Shown: piece by piece, positions 33,565 through 42,482 of the stretch
How positions within the stretch are numbered: position 1 is the stretch's first letter
Layout: each line of letters opens with the position of its first letter
Source: Paenibacillus sp. FSL A5-0031
GTDB lineage: Bacteria > Bacillota > Bacilli > Paenibacillales > Paenibacillaceae
Length of the DNA stretch: 64,000 nucleotides
Reading direction: 5' to 3'
NCBI RefSeq assembly: GCF_001956295.1
Contig: NZ_MRTD01000001.1
Span: 186,001-250,000, forward strand
Notes under the pieces: model-generated
Databases searched by the model: none
Seen by the model: the letters and a program-made list of their open reading frames with translations, nothing else
Told to the model about the DNA's origin: nothing
Program-made: the position numbers and the translations under genes

Positions 33565-34023
33565 ATGGATAACCACTTGAATGTTCAAGATACAATATTT
33601 TTGGATGAAACAGCTTTTGCTGCATTGATGAACCCAGAGGATCCTCATTATGTGAAAGCTCGTTCCCTGTTTTTGGATTTGCATGATCTTGAACGTAATT
33701 ATGTAACGACCAACTCTATTTTATTTGATCTTCACGAATGGCTTCGCAATGAATACAGCTATCAGCAGGCAGAATATTTTCTAAATGCGATTGATAAGGC
33801 AGTCAGTAAAGGCAAGCTGGCGGTCATCTCCAGCGGCCCTGAGTTTGAGGGGGAATCGCGTAGATTGCTTATCAACAGGCCTGAGCTCCGATTCTCTCTC
33901 AGCGAAGCATTAACCGCTGTGACTATGTCCTATTATCAGGTGAAACGTATCTTTACTTTCAATCACAATTACATGATGCTAGCCAATTTGGATAAGGATA
34001 TTCGGATCATTCCGTCCAATTAA
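33565..34023 (+). CDS. PIN-domain-like protein (VapC-like)
   Basis: A 152-residue protein with a PIN-domain outline: an N-terminal strand IFLDETAFAALM (first acidic residue Asp in LDE), a helical middle (EWLRNEYSYQQAEYFL), SLSEALTAVTM in place of the usual D-A, and a final strand RIFTFNHNY, where PIN nucleases normally have TxD. Thus one Asp is Glu and another is Asn, which may mean reduced or no RNase activity. It is likely cotranscribed with the antitoxin-like gene. A long hairpin terminator follows. Confidence 0.6.
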   Translation: MDNHLNVQDTIFLDETAFAALMNPEDPHYVKARSLFLDLHDLERNYVTTNSILFDLHEWLRNEYSYQQAEYFLNAIDKAVSKGKLAVISSGPEFEGESRRLLINRPELRFSLSEALTAVTMSYYQVKRIFTFNHNYMMLANLDKDIRIIPSN

Positions 34024-34098
34024 TAAGCAATTAATACAGCCTTATTGGTAAACATCGTATTAGACTTTTTTAGTATTGATGCAGCAATTGTAAAAACG

Positions 34099-34142
34099 CC
34101 AAAAAGCAGCTCTTCCTCGTTAGAGGAGGGGCTGCTTTTGGT
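34099..34142. terminator. Bidirectional terminator
   Basis: The arms CCAAAAAGCAGC-TCTTCCTC and GAGGAGGGGCTGCTTTTGG form a long stem with loop GTTA, between the PIN gene (plus) and the LacI gene (minus). Confidence 0.8.
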
Positions 34143-34160
34143 CTTTCTAATGTGAATTGC

Positions 34161-35183
34161 TTAAGTCGAACTGCGAACGACCAAATGTGTAGGTAAAATA
34201 ACCTTCTTCGGCAGCAAGCTATTCCCATTCATTCGTTCTAATAATAAGTCAACAGCGACCATCCCAATTTCCTCGGTTGGCACATCAATGGTAGATAGAG
34301 GCGGATTGGAGTATTTGGATACTTCAATGTTGGATAGGCCGATAACAGCTACTTCATCAGGCACAGAGATCCCGTTGTTATATAAGCTGTTAAGGGTTGC
34401 CATAGCCATCAAATCACTGGCTGCAAAGAAGGCGGTAGGCAAGTTGTTTGTTTGGCATAAATGATTGACTTTATCGATACAGACAACCTCATCCCACATG
34501 CAATCAATAAGCCATTCGGGATTTACATTCATTCCAGCAGCATGCATGGTGGAATAGTACCCTTGATAGCGCCGGCTTTCCTTTAAGTTGCTTTTTAAGC
34601 CGCTTCCACCTATATAGCCAATATTCGTATGTCCTTTTTCAATAAGATGGCTCACGGCTAGAGAAGCAACATTGTAATGGTCATAACCTACATTATCAAT
34701 ATCCCAGCGTTCTGTATCGATGCCAACAATATGAGGTACCTGCTTGCGAACATATTCATATGTTTCGCTATTTAAGGATTCCATTAGGATAAGCCCTGTA
34801 ATCGATTCACTAAACGTGTTAAACAAAATCTTCTTATCATCTAATTCAGGACCCGTCCGAATAAAGGCAATATTATAACCTGATTGAAGCAATCTCTTTT
34901 CTACACCGGATAATATAGACATGAAATACGGATCGTTATACTTGTTTTTTGTCACACTTAATACGCACCCTATTTTGATTTGAGCTTTGTTTGCCGAATG
35001 ATCCTTCGTTGCTGCTTGATGCTTGGGGCTATCAGTAATTTTATAGTTAAGCTGTGTAACGGCCTGCCAGACTCTTTCTCGTGTTTCATCTGTGATTTTA
35101 TACTTCGTATCATGATTTAAAACTCTAGATACGGTAGCCGTGGACACATTCGCTAATTTAGCAACATCCCTAATCGTACTCAT
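34161..35183 (-). CDS. LacI-family transcriptional regulator
   Basis: A 340-residue repressor, minus strand. The DNA-binding domain is TIRDVAKLANVSTATVSRVLN at residues 3-23 and a hinge follows. The effector domain begins near residue 73 (KIGCVLSVTKNKYNDPYF) and ends VVRSS. ATG 35183 has AAAGGAG upstream. It is divergent from the DUF4832/acyltransferase/ABC operon that starts at 35522, so it is the likely local regulator of that locus. Repeated AACGTAA motifs occur in the 338-nt divergent gap. Confidence 0.9.
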   Translation of the reverse strand: MSTIRDVAKLANVSTATVSRVLNHDTKYKITDETRERVWQAVTQLNYKITDSPKHQAATKDHSANKAQIKIGCVLSVTKNKYNDPYFMSILSGVEKRLLQSGYNIAFIRTGPELDDKKILFNTFSESITGLILMESLNSETYEYVRKQVPHIVGIDTERWDIDNVGYDHYNVASLAVSHLIEKGHTNIGYIGGSGLKSNLKESRRYQGYYSTMHAAGMNVNPEWLIDCMWDEVVCIDKVNHLCQTNNLPTAFFAASDLMAMATLNSLYNNGISVPDEVAVIGLSNIEVSKYSNPPLSTIDVPTEEIGMVAVDLLLERMNGNSLLPKKVILPTHLVVRSST

Positions 35184-35521
35184 AGCTATGCATAGTCTCC
35201 TTTTGAAAATGCTAATGATCGTTATATTACGTTGTGATTCGTCATTAGCGCTTTTATGTTTTGTTACGTGAAAATTACGTCCATACCTATTTATCTGTAT
35301 GTATGCCTACTAATCTATATAGTAACATACGAATGATGCGTAGTCTCACATTAAATTTTATTTGAGAACGATGTAATTTCCTCTTGCAGGATTGGTTAGA
35401 AATGTTATAATTGCACCATAAGATTACTAAACAATCACGCATATATAACGTAACACACAACGTAACAAAATAGCAAATGTTGTTTATTTAATGAGAATAC
35501 CTCGTTAGGAGATGATGAGAC
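35184..35521. promoter_or_regulatory. Divergent regulatory gap with AACGTAA motifs and a promoter
   Basis: A plus-strand promoter TTGCAG (35384-35389), 16 bp, TATAAT (35406-35411) faces the 35522 operon. AACGTAAC is repeated at 35447-35454 and 35459-35466 (12-bp period), and the reverse motif occurs as TTACGTT at 35227-35233, GTTACGT at 35263-35269 and TTACGT at 35275-35280. No open reading frame is apparent. Confidence 0.5.
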
Positions 35522-36859
35522 ATGAATAAAGCGATGACCGTGTACCCGGTAATCGTGGATAGCTTACTAAGCAATCCTGGCATTGGTTTTACTTCAGCAC
35601 CTGGTTTAATGGATGACATCGGTGATGTGTTTGACAATAGAGGGGAAAAGAAAGAGAAATATAAATTTACGCAAGACAGCAGGACATACAATCATCCGGA
35701 TAGCAAAGTCTATTTCTGCAGTGCTCGCTGGAGGGATATAGAAATTGCAAAAGGTGTTTTCAGGTGGGAAGTGCTTGAGGAAAAGCTGGAGTATGCCAAA
35801 TCCATGGGATGTACTGCGGTGGTACGTTGTTCGCCATATGCACTAAGTGAAGAAGATGATATACCGGAATGGTTTCGAGCGGAAAGTCCGGAGGAGCCCG
35901 ATTTTCCTTTTTGGAGAGTAGATCCTGAGACAACGAGGTATGTGGAGTATTGGTCTGATTTTATAAAAGCTTTTGCAAAGAAGTATGACGGGCATCCCGT
36001 AATAAGCTCTATTGATTTGACAATTGTAGGAGCATGGGGGGAAGGCGGGGGCACAGAGTTTTTAGAGCCAGAGGCCATTCAATGTATTACAGATGCTTAT
36101 TTGGATGGTTTTAAAATAACACCTTTGCAAGCGCTTTTACATGATCCGCTTTCAATGAAGATTATAACGGATCGCAAAGCCAAAGTAGGCTTTCGTGTCG
36201 ATTGTCTCGGTGACATGGGCGGTTTTCATGGCAAACGATGGTCTCATATGACCGATTTCTACCCTCAGAATATACAGAACTTTAAAATGGAAAATGCTTG
36301 GGAGAAAGCTCCAATTTTATTTGAAGCATGCTGGCATATGAATGACTGGTATATTCAGGGCTGGGATATTGATTACATTATTCAAGAAACGCTCAAATGG
36401 CATATTTCTTCCTTCAACAACAAAGGGACAATCGTACCGGAGCCTTGGAAAGATCATGTGAAGCAGTGGCTAAACAAGATGGGCTACCGCTTTGAATTAA
36501 GAAAGTTCACTTATGATGCTGAAGTTGAGGCAGGCGGGAATCTAGATATTGCTGCTTTGTGGGCTAATGTCGGAGTTGCACCAATTTATAATCGCTATCC
36601 GCTTGTTTTGAAGCTAACAAGCAATAAACAGACTTATACACTTTATAGCAGAGAAGATATAAGAGAATGGCTGCCGGATGAAGATATTGCTTGGGAAGAG
36701 AGTTTCTCGATTCCGAGCGATGTGCCAGCAGGAGAGTATCATTTAGAAATTGGCATAGAAACAGGTGTACATGAGATTGGAAATGTTAAGCTGGCGATTG
36801 ACGGAAATAAGGACGGTTATTACGAGATGGGAAAACTTTTAATAAAAGGGGATCAGTAA
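35522..36859 (+). CDS. DUF4832-type glycoside-hydrolase-like protein
   Basis: A 445-residue protein. The N-terminal two-thirds is a TIM-barrel-like region starting LLSNPGIGFTSAPG and containing YFCSARWRDIEIAKGVFRWE, typical of GH42-like or related enzymes. Two carboxylates stand at barrel positions: GAWGEGG near residue 175 and FEACWHMN near 265. From about 330, FTYDAEVEAGGNLDIAALWA begins a beta-sandwich DUF4832 domain ending near residue 440. No signal peptide is present, so it is cytoplasmic. It opens an operon with an ABC importer and probably works on imported saccharides. No substrate is recognised. Confidence 0.75.
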   Translation: MNKAMTVYPVIVDSLLSNPGIGFTSAPGLMDDIGDVFDNRGEKKEKYKFTQDSRTYNHPDSKVYFCSARWRDIEIAKGVFRWEVLEEKLEYAKSMGCTAVVRCSPYALSEEDDIPEWFRAESPEEPDFPFWRVDPETTRYVEYWSDFIKAFAKKYDGHPVISSIDLTIVGAWGEGGGTEFLEPEAIQCITDAYLDGFKITPLQALLHDPLSMKIITDRKAKVGFRVDCLGDMGGFHGKRWSHMTDFYPQNIQNFKMENAWEKAPILFEACWHMNDWYIQGWDIDYIIQETLKWHISSFNNKGTIVPEPWKDHVKQWLNKMGYRFELRKFTYDAEVEAGGNLDIAALWANVGVAPIYNRYPLVLKLTSNKQTYTLYSREDIREWLPDEDIAWEESFSIPSDVPAGEYHLEIGIETGVHEIGNVKLAIDGNKDGYYEMGKLLIKGDQ

Positions 36860-36862
36860 CGA

Positions 36863-38164
36863 ATGTCGATACGGTTGGATTTTAAAACGGCTGCTGCGTA
36901 CTGCAATTTTGATTATCTACCCGAAGGTTTAGAAGACAAATATAAAAGCTACGAACCGAGTAACAAGACTATACTCATTCCACGTAAGTTTTTAAATGAT
37001 ATTTTTGAGCAATATCAACTTCCCGAGCATACCAAACAGTGGCTGGTTGGCGGAATTGAAGCGATAGAAAAGGATGAAATATTATTTCTATTCACAGCCT
37101 TTTTAGTAGATGACATGTGCTCGTTGCGCAATCGCTGTGATGAAGATTTTTATACGAATATGACTCCGGGATGTATGAAGCAATATGGTGATTTGTATTC
37201 CTTTCTTTTGCTGCTTGCTTGTGTAGTCCCTTCTATGGAAATGGTGGAAAAACGCGGGATTCCTAAACCATATTACGAGAATATCCCTCATCAGCCACTT
37301 AAAGCTCAGTTGGATAAATTAGTTGCATACGGTGATTCTAAAGTCCGTGACTTTCCGTGGGATATGAATTTTTATACATGTTCAATATTTCGATTAGATC
37401 GATTTCTCTTTATACCTTATCAATTTGAAGATCCTTTTACGATGTATCGTCATGTTCAAACGGAAGAGGTTATTGCACTTCGACATGCGGGAGAAGAGTT
37501 TCGCAGCGATGGGCAAAGGAATGGAATCAATGGTGTATTTGATCCTGGGGGACATTTCACTTCGAAATGGGAGGAGAATGATGATCACATTATCGCTAAT
37601 CGGATTAATCCAATGGGCTACGTTGAAAGAGAACCAACTTCTATAGCAAAGAAGGAATGGGAACCGGCTCTTCAGCGAGGAGATACCCTTTTAGCGCTGC
37701 ATATTCCATCTGGACCTGGCTATACACCCGAAAGGCTGAAACATTCGATGTCACTCGCAATTGAATTATATGCTAATTATTTTCCGGAGTTAAATATAAA
37801 AGGCTTCTGGAGCGCAAGCTGGCTTTATGATACGAGATTATCACTAATATTGGACAATGAAAAAAGCAATATCGTATTGGTTCAAAGGCAGTTTTATAAT
37901 TATCCCACATTTGAAGGGGACAGCATGCTGCGTTATGAAGCCTTTGGAGATCGGGAGGCAGATCCTGTCCAGAACGATGTGAAGTACAAAACCTCGTTGC
38001 AAAGAGCTGCTGCAGCTTATATGAAGACGGGAGCGCGATTTAACACTTTAAGCATGATTGTTTTGAAGGAAGAAATCGAACAGATTGGAAATATGCCCTA
38101 TATTTCAGATGTGGATATTGATCAATTCTTTAATACCGTTGACTGCCATTTACAGAGGAGGTAA
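36863..38164 (+). CDS. Acyltransferase-like protein (NAT_N/GNAT_C type), function unknown
   Basis: A 433-residue cytoplasmic protein. The C-terminal half contains LHIPSGPGYTPERLKHSMSL and FWSASWLYDTRLSLILDNEK, a pattern I associate with the GNAT-like C-terminal domain proteins annotated as acyltransferase in Paenibacillus. The N-terminal half is mostly helical. No classical GNAT acetyl-CoA loop can be identified by eye. It begins 3 nt after the DUF4832 gene and is followed 4 nt later by the next, so translation is tightly coupled. It may act on the imported sugar. The assignment is moderate. Confidence 0.55.
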   Translation: MSIRLDFKTAAAYCNFDYLPEGLEDKYKSYEPSNKTILIPRKFLNDIFEQYQLPEHTKQWLVGGIEAIEKDEILFLFTAFLVDDMCSLRNRCDEDFYTNMTPGCMKQYGDLYSFLLLLACVVPSMEMVEKRGIPKPYYENIPHQPLKAQLDKLVAYGDSKVRDFPWDMNFYTCSIFRLDRFLFIPYQFEDPFTMYRHVQTEEVIALRHAGEEFRSDGQRNGINGVFDPGGHFTSKWEENDDHIIANRINPMGYVEREPTSIAKKEWEPALQRGDTLLALHIPSGPGYTPERLKHSMSLAIELYANYFPELNIKGFWSASWLYDTRLSLILDNEKSNIVLVQRQFYNYPTFEGDSMLRYEAFGDREADPVQNDVKYKTSLQRAAAAYMKTGARFNTLSMIVLKEEIEQIGNMPYISDVDIDQFFNTVDCHLQRR

Positions 38165-38168
38165 TGGG

Positions 38169-39254
38169 ATGGGTAAATATTCGCTTGAAAACTACGAGAA
38201 GTATAAAACCGTAAAATTCCGGCCTTATCCATTACCGAGTAATGACGCTCAATCAAGAAATGGTGCTTTCCAATATGTTTCTTATTCATGGAATGAACTA
38301 GAGCCAACTAGAGGGGAATACAAACTCGAACAGCTGAAGACAGCACTTAAATCAGCAAGAAATCCAATACTTTGGATCAAACCGGACTTACCTTTATGGG
38401 TGAAAGGTCATGTTGATGAATGTTTTGCTGCTTTTATAAGAAAAGTTGGGAGTTATATAGATTCAGATAGTCGACTTGAAGGAGTTGTAATATCGACTCT
38501 CGCTGACGGTAAGGAAGAATGGAATGCCTATATGGATTCTTTTGAATTCACGACGCTTCTTGCTGATCTGCACAATGCAAGACTAATTCAATACTTAAGG
38601 GAACATGGCCGTGGGTTTGGATTGATCGTTAATTGCAGTGAAGATAACTGGATAACATGCTGTGAAGCATTTGCCAAACAGAAGCTGCAGCAGGTATGGA
38701 AGAGTTATCCGGTCGTCCTGCATTTTACCGATAATGTATGCGGTCCTAATTGTAGGCGTGAGGCGCATCGATGGCATGCAAGCCTTTCTAATTTGGAAAT
38801 AGAGCTTGGGTATGACCTTACTCTAGGAAGATTGACATATCCAGAGAACGTTTCTTGCGGGGGCAGCTTGCCGCTTCGATTCTGGTTTGTTAACACAGGG
38901 ACTTCAAAAATTTACCGTGAATTTCGTTTGTGGGTGAAATTAGTGCAAGGGGATGTATCGTATGAAATTCCCATCCATGCTGCAACGGAGTCATGGTTAA
39001 CGGGGGATCTTGTCCATAACGAGATTATACAATTGCCGGATATGCCGCCGGGAAATTATACATTAAGCTTTGGCTTGTTTTTCGAAGACCGAACATTCAT
39101 CAATCTGAATATACAAAGCAACGTGCAGGACGGTTATTACGAGGCAGGTACTGTGAACGTTGAAATCACAAGTGAAGATCCTCTTTTGAATATATGGGAT
39201 ACCTATTATCCCGAAGGATATTATCCATTGGAAGATCCTAAATTGCCGGAATAG
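38169..39254 (+). CDS. Divergent DUF4832-like paralogue
   Basis: A 361-residue protein. The C-terminal third (LTLGRLTYPENVSCGG, FWFVNTGTSKIYREFRLWVK, LPDMPPGNYTLSFGLFFE, QDGYYEAGTVNVE) parallels the C-terminal sandwich of the protein encoded at 35522. The N-terminal barrel region is shorter, and the two carboxylate motifs of that protein are not present at the matching positions (VVISTLADGKEEW and VVLHFTDNVCG). It may be a non-catalytic partner or have a different active site. ATG 38169 follows AGAGGAGGTAATGGG. It has no signal peptide. Confidence 0.62.
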   Translation: MGKYSLENYEKYKTVKFRPYPLPSNDAQSRNGAFQYVSYSWNELEPTRGEYKLEQLKTALKSARNPILWIKPDLPLWVKGHVDECFAAFIRKVGSYIDSDSRLEGVVISTLADGKEEWNAYMDSFEFTTLLADLHNARLIQYLREHGRGFGLIVNCSEDNWITCCEAFAKQKLQQVWKSYPVVLHFTDNVCGPNCRREAHRWHASLSNLEIELGYDLTLGRLTYPENVSCGGSLPLRFWFVNTGTSKIYREFRLWVKLVQGDVSYEIPIHAATESWLTGDLVHNEIIQLPDMPPGNYTLSFGLFFEDRTFINLNIQSNVQDGYYEAGTVNVEITSEDPLLNIWDTYYPEGYYPLEDPKLPE

Positions 39255-39302
39255 TAATAGAGTGCATCTTGGATAAAAACTCATACGCTGGGGGTAGTTG
39301 AT

Positions 39303-40586
39303 TTGAAACTTGCATTAATCGGAGCAGGGCAAAGAGGCATGATTTATTCAGAATACGCAAGCAAAACAGTAGAAATTGTTGCGGTAGTTGAACCAAATGA
39401 CAATAGAAGAAAGGTAGCAGCCGATCAGTTCGGCATCCCTCGGGAGAATCAATTTCAATCTGTAGATGAATTTTATCGATTGGGAAAAATTTGCGACGCT
39501 CTTATTATTTCTTCGATGGACAGAGACCATTATACGCAAACGATGGAAGCGCTTGATCTTGGTTATGACATTCTGTTGGAAAAACCAATTTCGCCAAGTC
39601 CGGAGGAATGTTTAAGAATACAACAAAAAGCAAATGAAAAAGGTCGCAAAGTTATCGTTTGTCATGTGCTCCGATATACAAATTTCTTCGCAGAAATAAA
39701 AAAAATTATTGATAGCAATGAGCTGGGAAAGATCATAACCATTCAGCATAATGAAAACGTCGGAAATTATCATATGGCTCATTCTTTTGTAAGGGGGAAT
39801 TGGAGAAACAGCGACCTAGCGAGCCCAATTATTATGCAGAAATCGTGTCATGATATGGATATATTGGCATGGCTTGTGGACAGTGATGCGAAGCGGATTT
39901 CTTCCTATGGGGACCTGACTTATTTTAAAGAAGAGAATGCACCAGCTAATAGCGCTGATCGATGCCTAGACTGTAAAGTTGCCGCAGATTGCCGCTTCGA
40001 TGCCAGAAAGGCTTATCTTCCTATCAGAGGACAATGGCCGGCTACAACAATTTCAGTGGATCAGACTGAAGAGGGATTATTGAAGGCTTTGGAAACAAGC
40101 CCTTATGGACGTTGTGTTTATCGGTCTGATAATAATGTTTGTGACCATCAAGCATCCATTATTGAGTTCAAAAATGGCGTAACGGTCACCTTTAATTTAA
40201 GCGGTTTTACCAATAAGATGTATCGTACGCTTAAAATTATGTGCGAGCATGGAGAAATTAGAGGTGATGACAGCTTAAATATCATTGAAGTAACGCGGTT
40301 CACATCCAATATGTCTGAACAATATGAGCACACCGTGATCCGGCCAGCTGCCATGAATGGCGGACATAATGGCGGGGATACAGGACTGATGATCGATTTC
40401 TTGGACAATTTAGAAAATGAGGACAGCAACAGCAGATCTTCCATTGATAGATCAGTAGAAAGTCACATTATGGCCTATGCAGCTGAGAGAGCAAGGGTTA
40501 CAGGTACAGTAATTGATATCGATCATTTAAAGGAAGAGCTGCAAGAAACATTACGCGATAGCCGTTCGATAACGATGCAAAGGTAG
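39303..40586 (+). CDS. Gfo/Idh/MocA-family oxidoreductase
   Basis: A 427-residue NAD(P)-dependent sugar oxidoreductase. The dinucleotide-binding Rossmann start is LALIGAGQRGMIY, and the EKP motif of the family reads LLEKPISPSPEE. MQKSCHDMDILAWL carries the catalytic-region His/Asp. Cysteines at CLDCKVAADC and further CVY/CDH positions form a conserved cluster of one subfamily. Start TTG 39303 follows GGGGGTAG. Such enzymes oxidise sugars or inositols or remove groups through a keto intermediate. In this operon the substrate is probably the imported sugar. Confidence 0.85.
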   Translation: MKLALIGAGQRGMIYSEYASKTVEIVAVVEPNDNRRKVAADQFGIPRENQFQSVDEFYRLGKICDALIISSMDRDHYTQTMEALDLGYDILLEKPISPSPEECLRIQQKANEKGRKVIVCHVLRYTNFFAEIKKIIDSNELGKIITIQHNENVGNYHMAHSFVRGNWRNSDLASPIIMQKSCHDMDILAWLVDSDAKRISSYGDLTYFKEENAPANSADRCLDCKVAADCRFDARKAYLPIRGQWPATTISVDQTEEGLLKALETSPYGRCVYRSDNNVCDHQASIIEFKNGVTVTFNLSGFTNKMYRTLKIMCEHGEIRGDDSLNIIEVTRFTSNMSEQYEHTVIRPAAMNGGHNGGDTGLMIDFLDNLENEDSNSRSSIDRSVESHIMAYAAERARVTGTVIDIDHLKEELQETLRDSRSITMQR

Positions 40587-40593
40587 TGATGTA

Positions 40594-41520
40594 ATGAGTT
40601 CAGTTGTGAAAGGTTTCTTATATGAGATAAAGAAAAACAGAATATTGTATCTCATGTGCGTGCCTGCGCTTGTTGTATTAATCATGTTCAGCTACATCCC
40701 TTTTGCAGGAATATGGATGGCATTTACCGACTTTAATGTAGTTGACGGCATATTTGGCAGTAAATTTGTTGGTCTTGATAACTTCACTTACTTTTTCTCT
40801 AAAAATAGCATGGGCTGGAAGGTTACCTATAACACCTTATACATTAACTTTTTCAGCCTCATTTTAGGCATTATTGTTCCAGTCAGTATCGCTGTTTTCT
40901 TAAACGAGATACGCAATAAATCGTTTAAGCGGATTGCTCAAAGCATGATGTTTTTTCCCTATTTTATATCGTGGGTTGTAGTAGGCGCTATTCTTTATGG
41001 GATCTTCTCAACGGATGTAGGTGTTGCCAACAATATTTTGGAATTTTTTGGGGCAGATCCGATTAGATGGTATTCAGAACCGAAGTATTGGAAATGGATC
41101 ATTATTCTATCGAGTGTTTGGAAGTGGAGCGGGTATAGCTCGATTCTTTACATGGCTGCAATGGCTAACTTTGATGGGAGCTTGTATGAAGCAGCGAAAG
41201 TAGATGGCGCGAATAAGCTGCAGCGCATTGTTTTCTTAACGATTCCTATGTTAAAACCAACGATTATTGTCTTAACTTTACTAAGCGTTGGACGGATCTT
41301 TTATGGTGACTTTGGTATGATATACGGCATTGTCGGCAATAACCCGGTACTTATTGACGAGGTTACCGTCATCGATACTTATGTTTACCAGTCTATGCGT
41401 ACGTTGGGCTTTTCTTATTCGACTGCAATCGGATTATTTCAGTCTCTAATGGGATTAATTCTAATCTCTGCAGCTAACAAATCGGCTAAGAAAATAAACG
41501 ATGGAGAGGGTCTATTTTAA
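40594..41520 (+). CDS. Carbohydrate ABC transporter permease, LplB-type
   Basis: A 308-residue membrane permease beginning seven bases after the oxidoreductase gene. Six hydrophobic segments are visible, and the EAA loop is YEAAKVDGANKLQRIVFLTIP. It pairs with the permease at 41523 and the lipoprotein at 42483. The ATPase is not encoded in the window. It resembles the permease at 760 in layout but not closely in sequence, so the two transporters likely have different substrates. Confidence 0.88.
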   Translation: MSSVVKGFLYEIKKNRILYLMCVPALVVLIMFSYIPFAGIWMAFTDFNVVDGIFGSKFVGLDNFTYFFSKNSMGWKVTYNTLYINFFSLILGIIVPVSIAVFLNEIRNKSFKRIAQSMMFFPYFISWVVVGAILYGIFSTDVGVANNILEFFGADPIRWYSEPKYWKWIIILSSVWKWSGYSSILYMAAMANFDGSLYEAAKVDGANKLQRIVFLTIPMLKPTIIVLTLLSVGRIFYGDFGMIYGIVGNNPVLIDEVTVIDTYVYQSMRTLGFSYSTAIGLFQSLMGLILISAANKSAKKINDGEGLF

Positions 41521-41522
41521 TA

Positions 41523-42416
41523 ATGGAAACTAATCGATTGCTTGGAGATAAACTCGTAAAGAGCTTGGCGTACTGTTTTATTGGCTTATTTGCACTCGTT
41601 TGTTTATACCCGCTTGTATTGACCTTAAGTGTTTCCTTCTCATCTGAGCAGGCCATTGTCAAAAATGGTTATTCGATTATCCCGCTGAGTCCAAGTTTGG
41701 ATACGTATAAATATATCTATGTGAATAGTGGCATGAAGATATTGAAGTCTTATGGCGTAACCATCTTTGTAACTGTAATTGGTACGGTAAGCGCATTGCT
41801 GATTACAAGTATGATTGCATTCTCGATATCCGTAAAAAAGCTAAGATATCGCAATATTATCGCATTCATTAGCAACTTTACGATTATTTTCTCGGCCGGC
41901 TTGATTCCGTGGTATATGGTTAGCGTGAATTATTACGGTTTGAAAAATAGTATTTTAGCATTAATCCTTCCTTCTATTTTTAGCGTATGGAATATGTTTT
42001 TGCTGCGAACGTATTTTTCTAGCATTTCACCGTCTTTATACGAAGCAGCGGAGATGGATGGAGCTAATTATTTTACCATTTATTTGAAAGTAGCTCTTCC
42101 TTTAAGCAAGACTGCTCTGCTCACAGTGGGATTAATGTATGCGCTGAATTATTGGAATGATTGGTGGAATGCACTCATCTTCATCAACGATAAGGATCTA
42201 TTTCCGCTGCAATACTATCTCTACAACATTCTATCGAATGTAAATGCGATCAGCTCCGGCCGTATTCCCTCTGGGGCTTCCGGTAACATAACGCTGCCAG
42301 CAGAAACCGTAAAGATGGCAATTACCGTAATTACAATTGGTCCTATTATTTTCCTATTTCCTTTTATTCAAAAGTATTTCGTTCATGGCATTATGGCGGG
42401 CGCAGTAAAGGAATAA
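41523..42416 (+). CDS. Carbohydrate ABC transporter permease, YtcP-type
   Basis: A 297-residue inner-membrane permease with six predicted segments. The EAA-type loop is YEAAEMDGANYFTIYLKVALPL and the C-terminal end HGIMAGAVKE is typical of the YtcP group. ATG 41523 lies two bases past the previous stop, giving tight translational coupling. It works with the partner permease and lipoprotein in import of an unidentified carbohydrate. Confidence 0.88.
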   Translation: METNRLLGDKLVKSLAYCFIGLFALVCLYPLVLTLSVSFSSEQAIVKNGYSIIPLSPSLDTYKYIYVNSGMKILKSYGVTIFVTVIGTVSALLITSMIAFSISVKKLRYRNIIAFISNFTIIFSAGLIPWYMVSVNYYGLKNSILALILPSIFSVWNMFLLRTYFSSISPSLYEAAEMDGANYFTIYLKVALPLSKTALLTVGLMYALNYWNDWWNALIFINDKDLFPLQYYLYNILSNVNAISSGRIPSGASGNITLPAETVKMAITVITIGPIIFLFPFIQKYFVHGIMAGAVKE

Positions 42417-42482
42417 GCGATACATGGTTTGTAGCCTATCTAGGCCTAACATACATTAACCATTAAATAGGGAGGGTTATCA

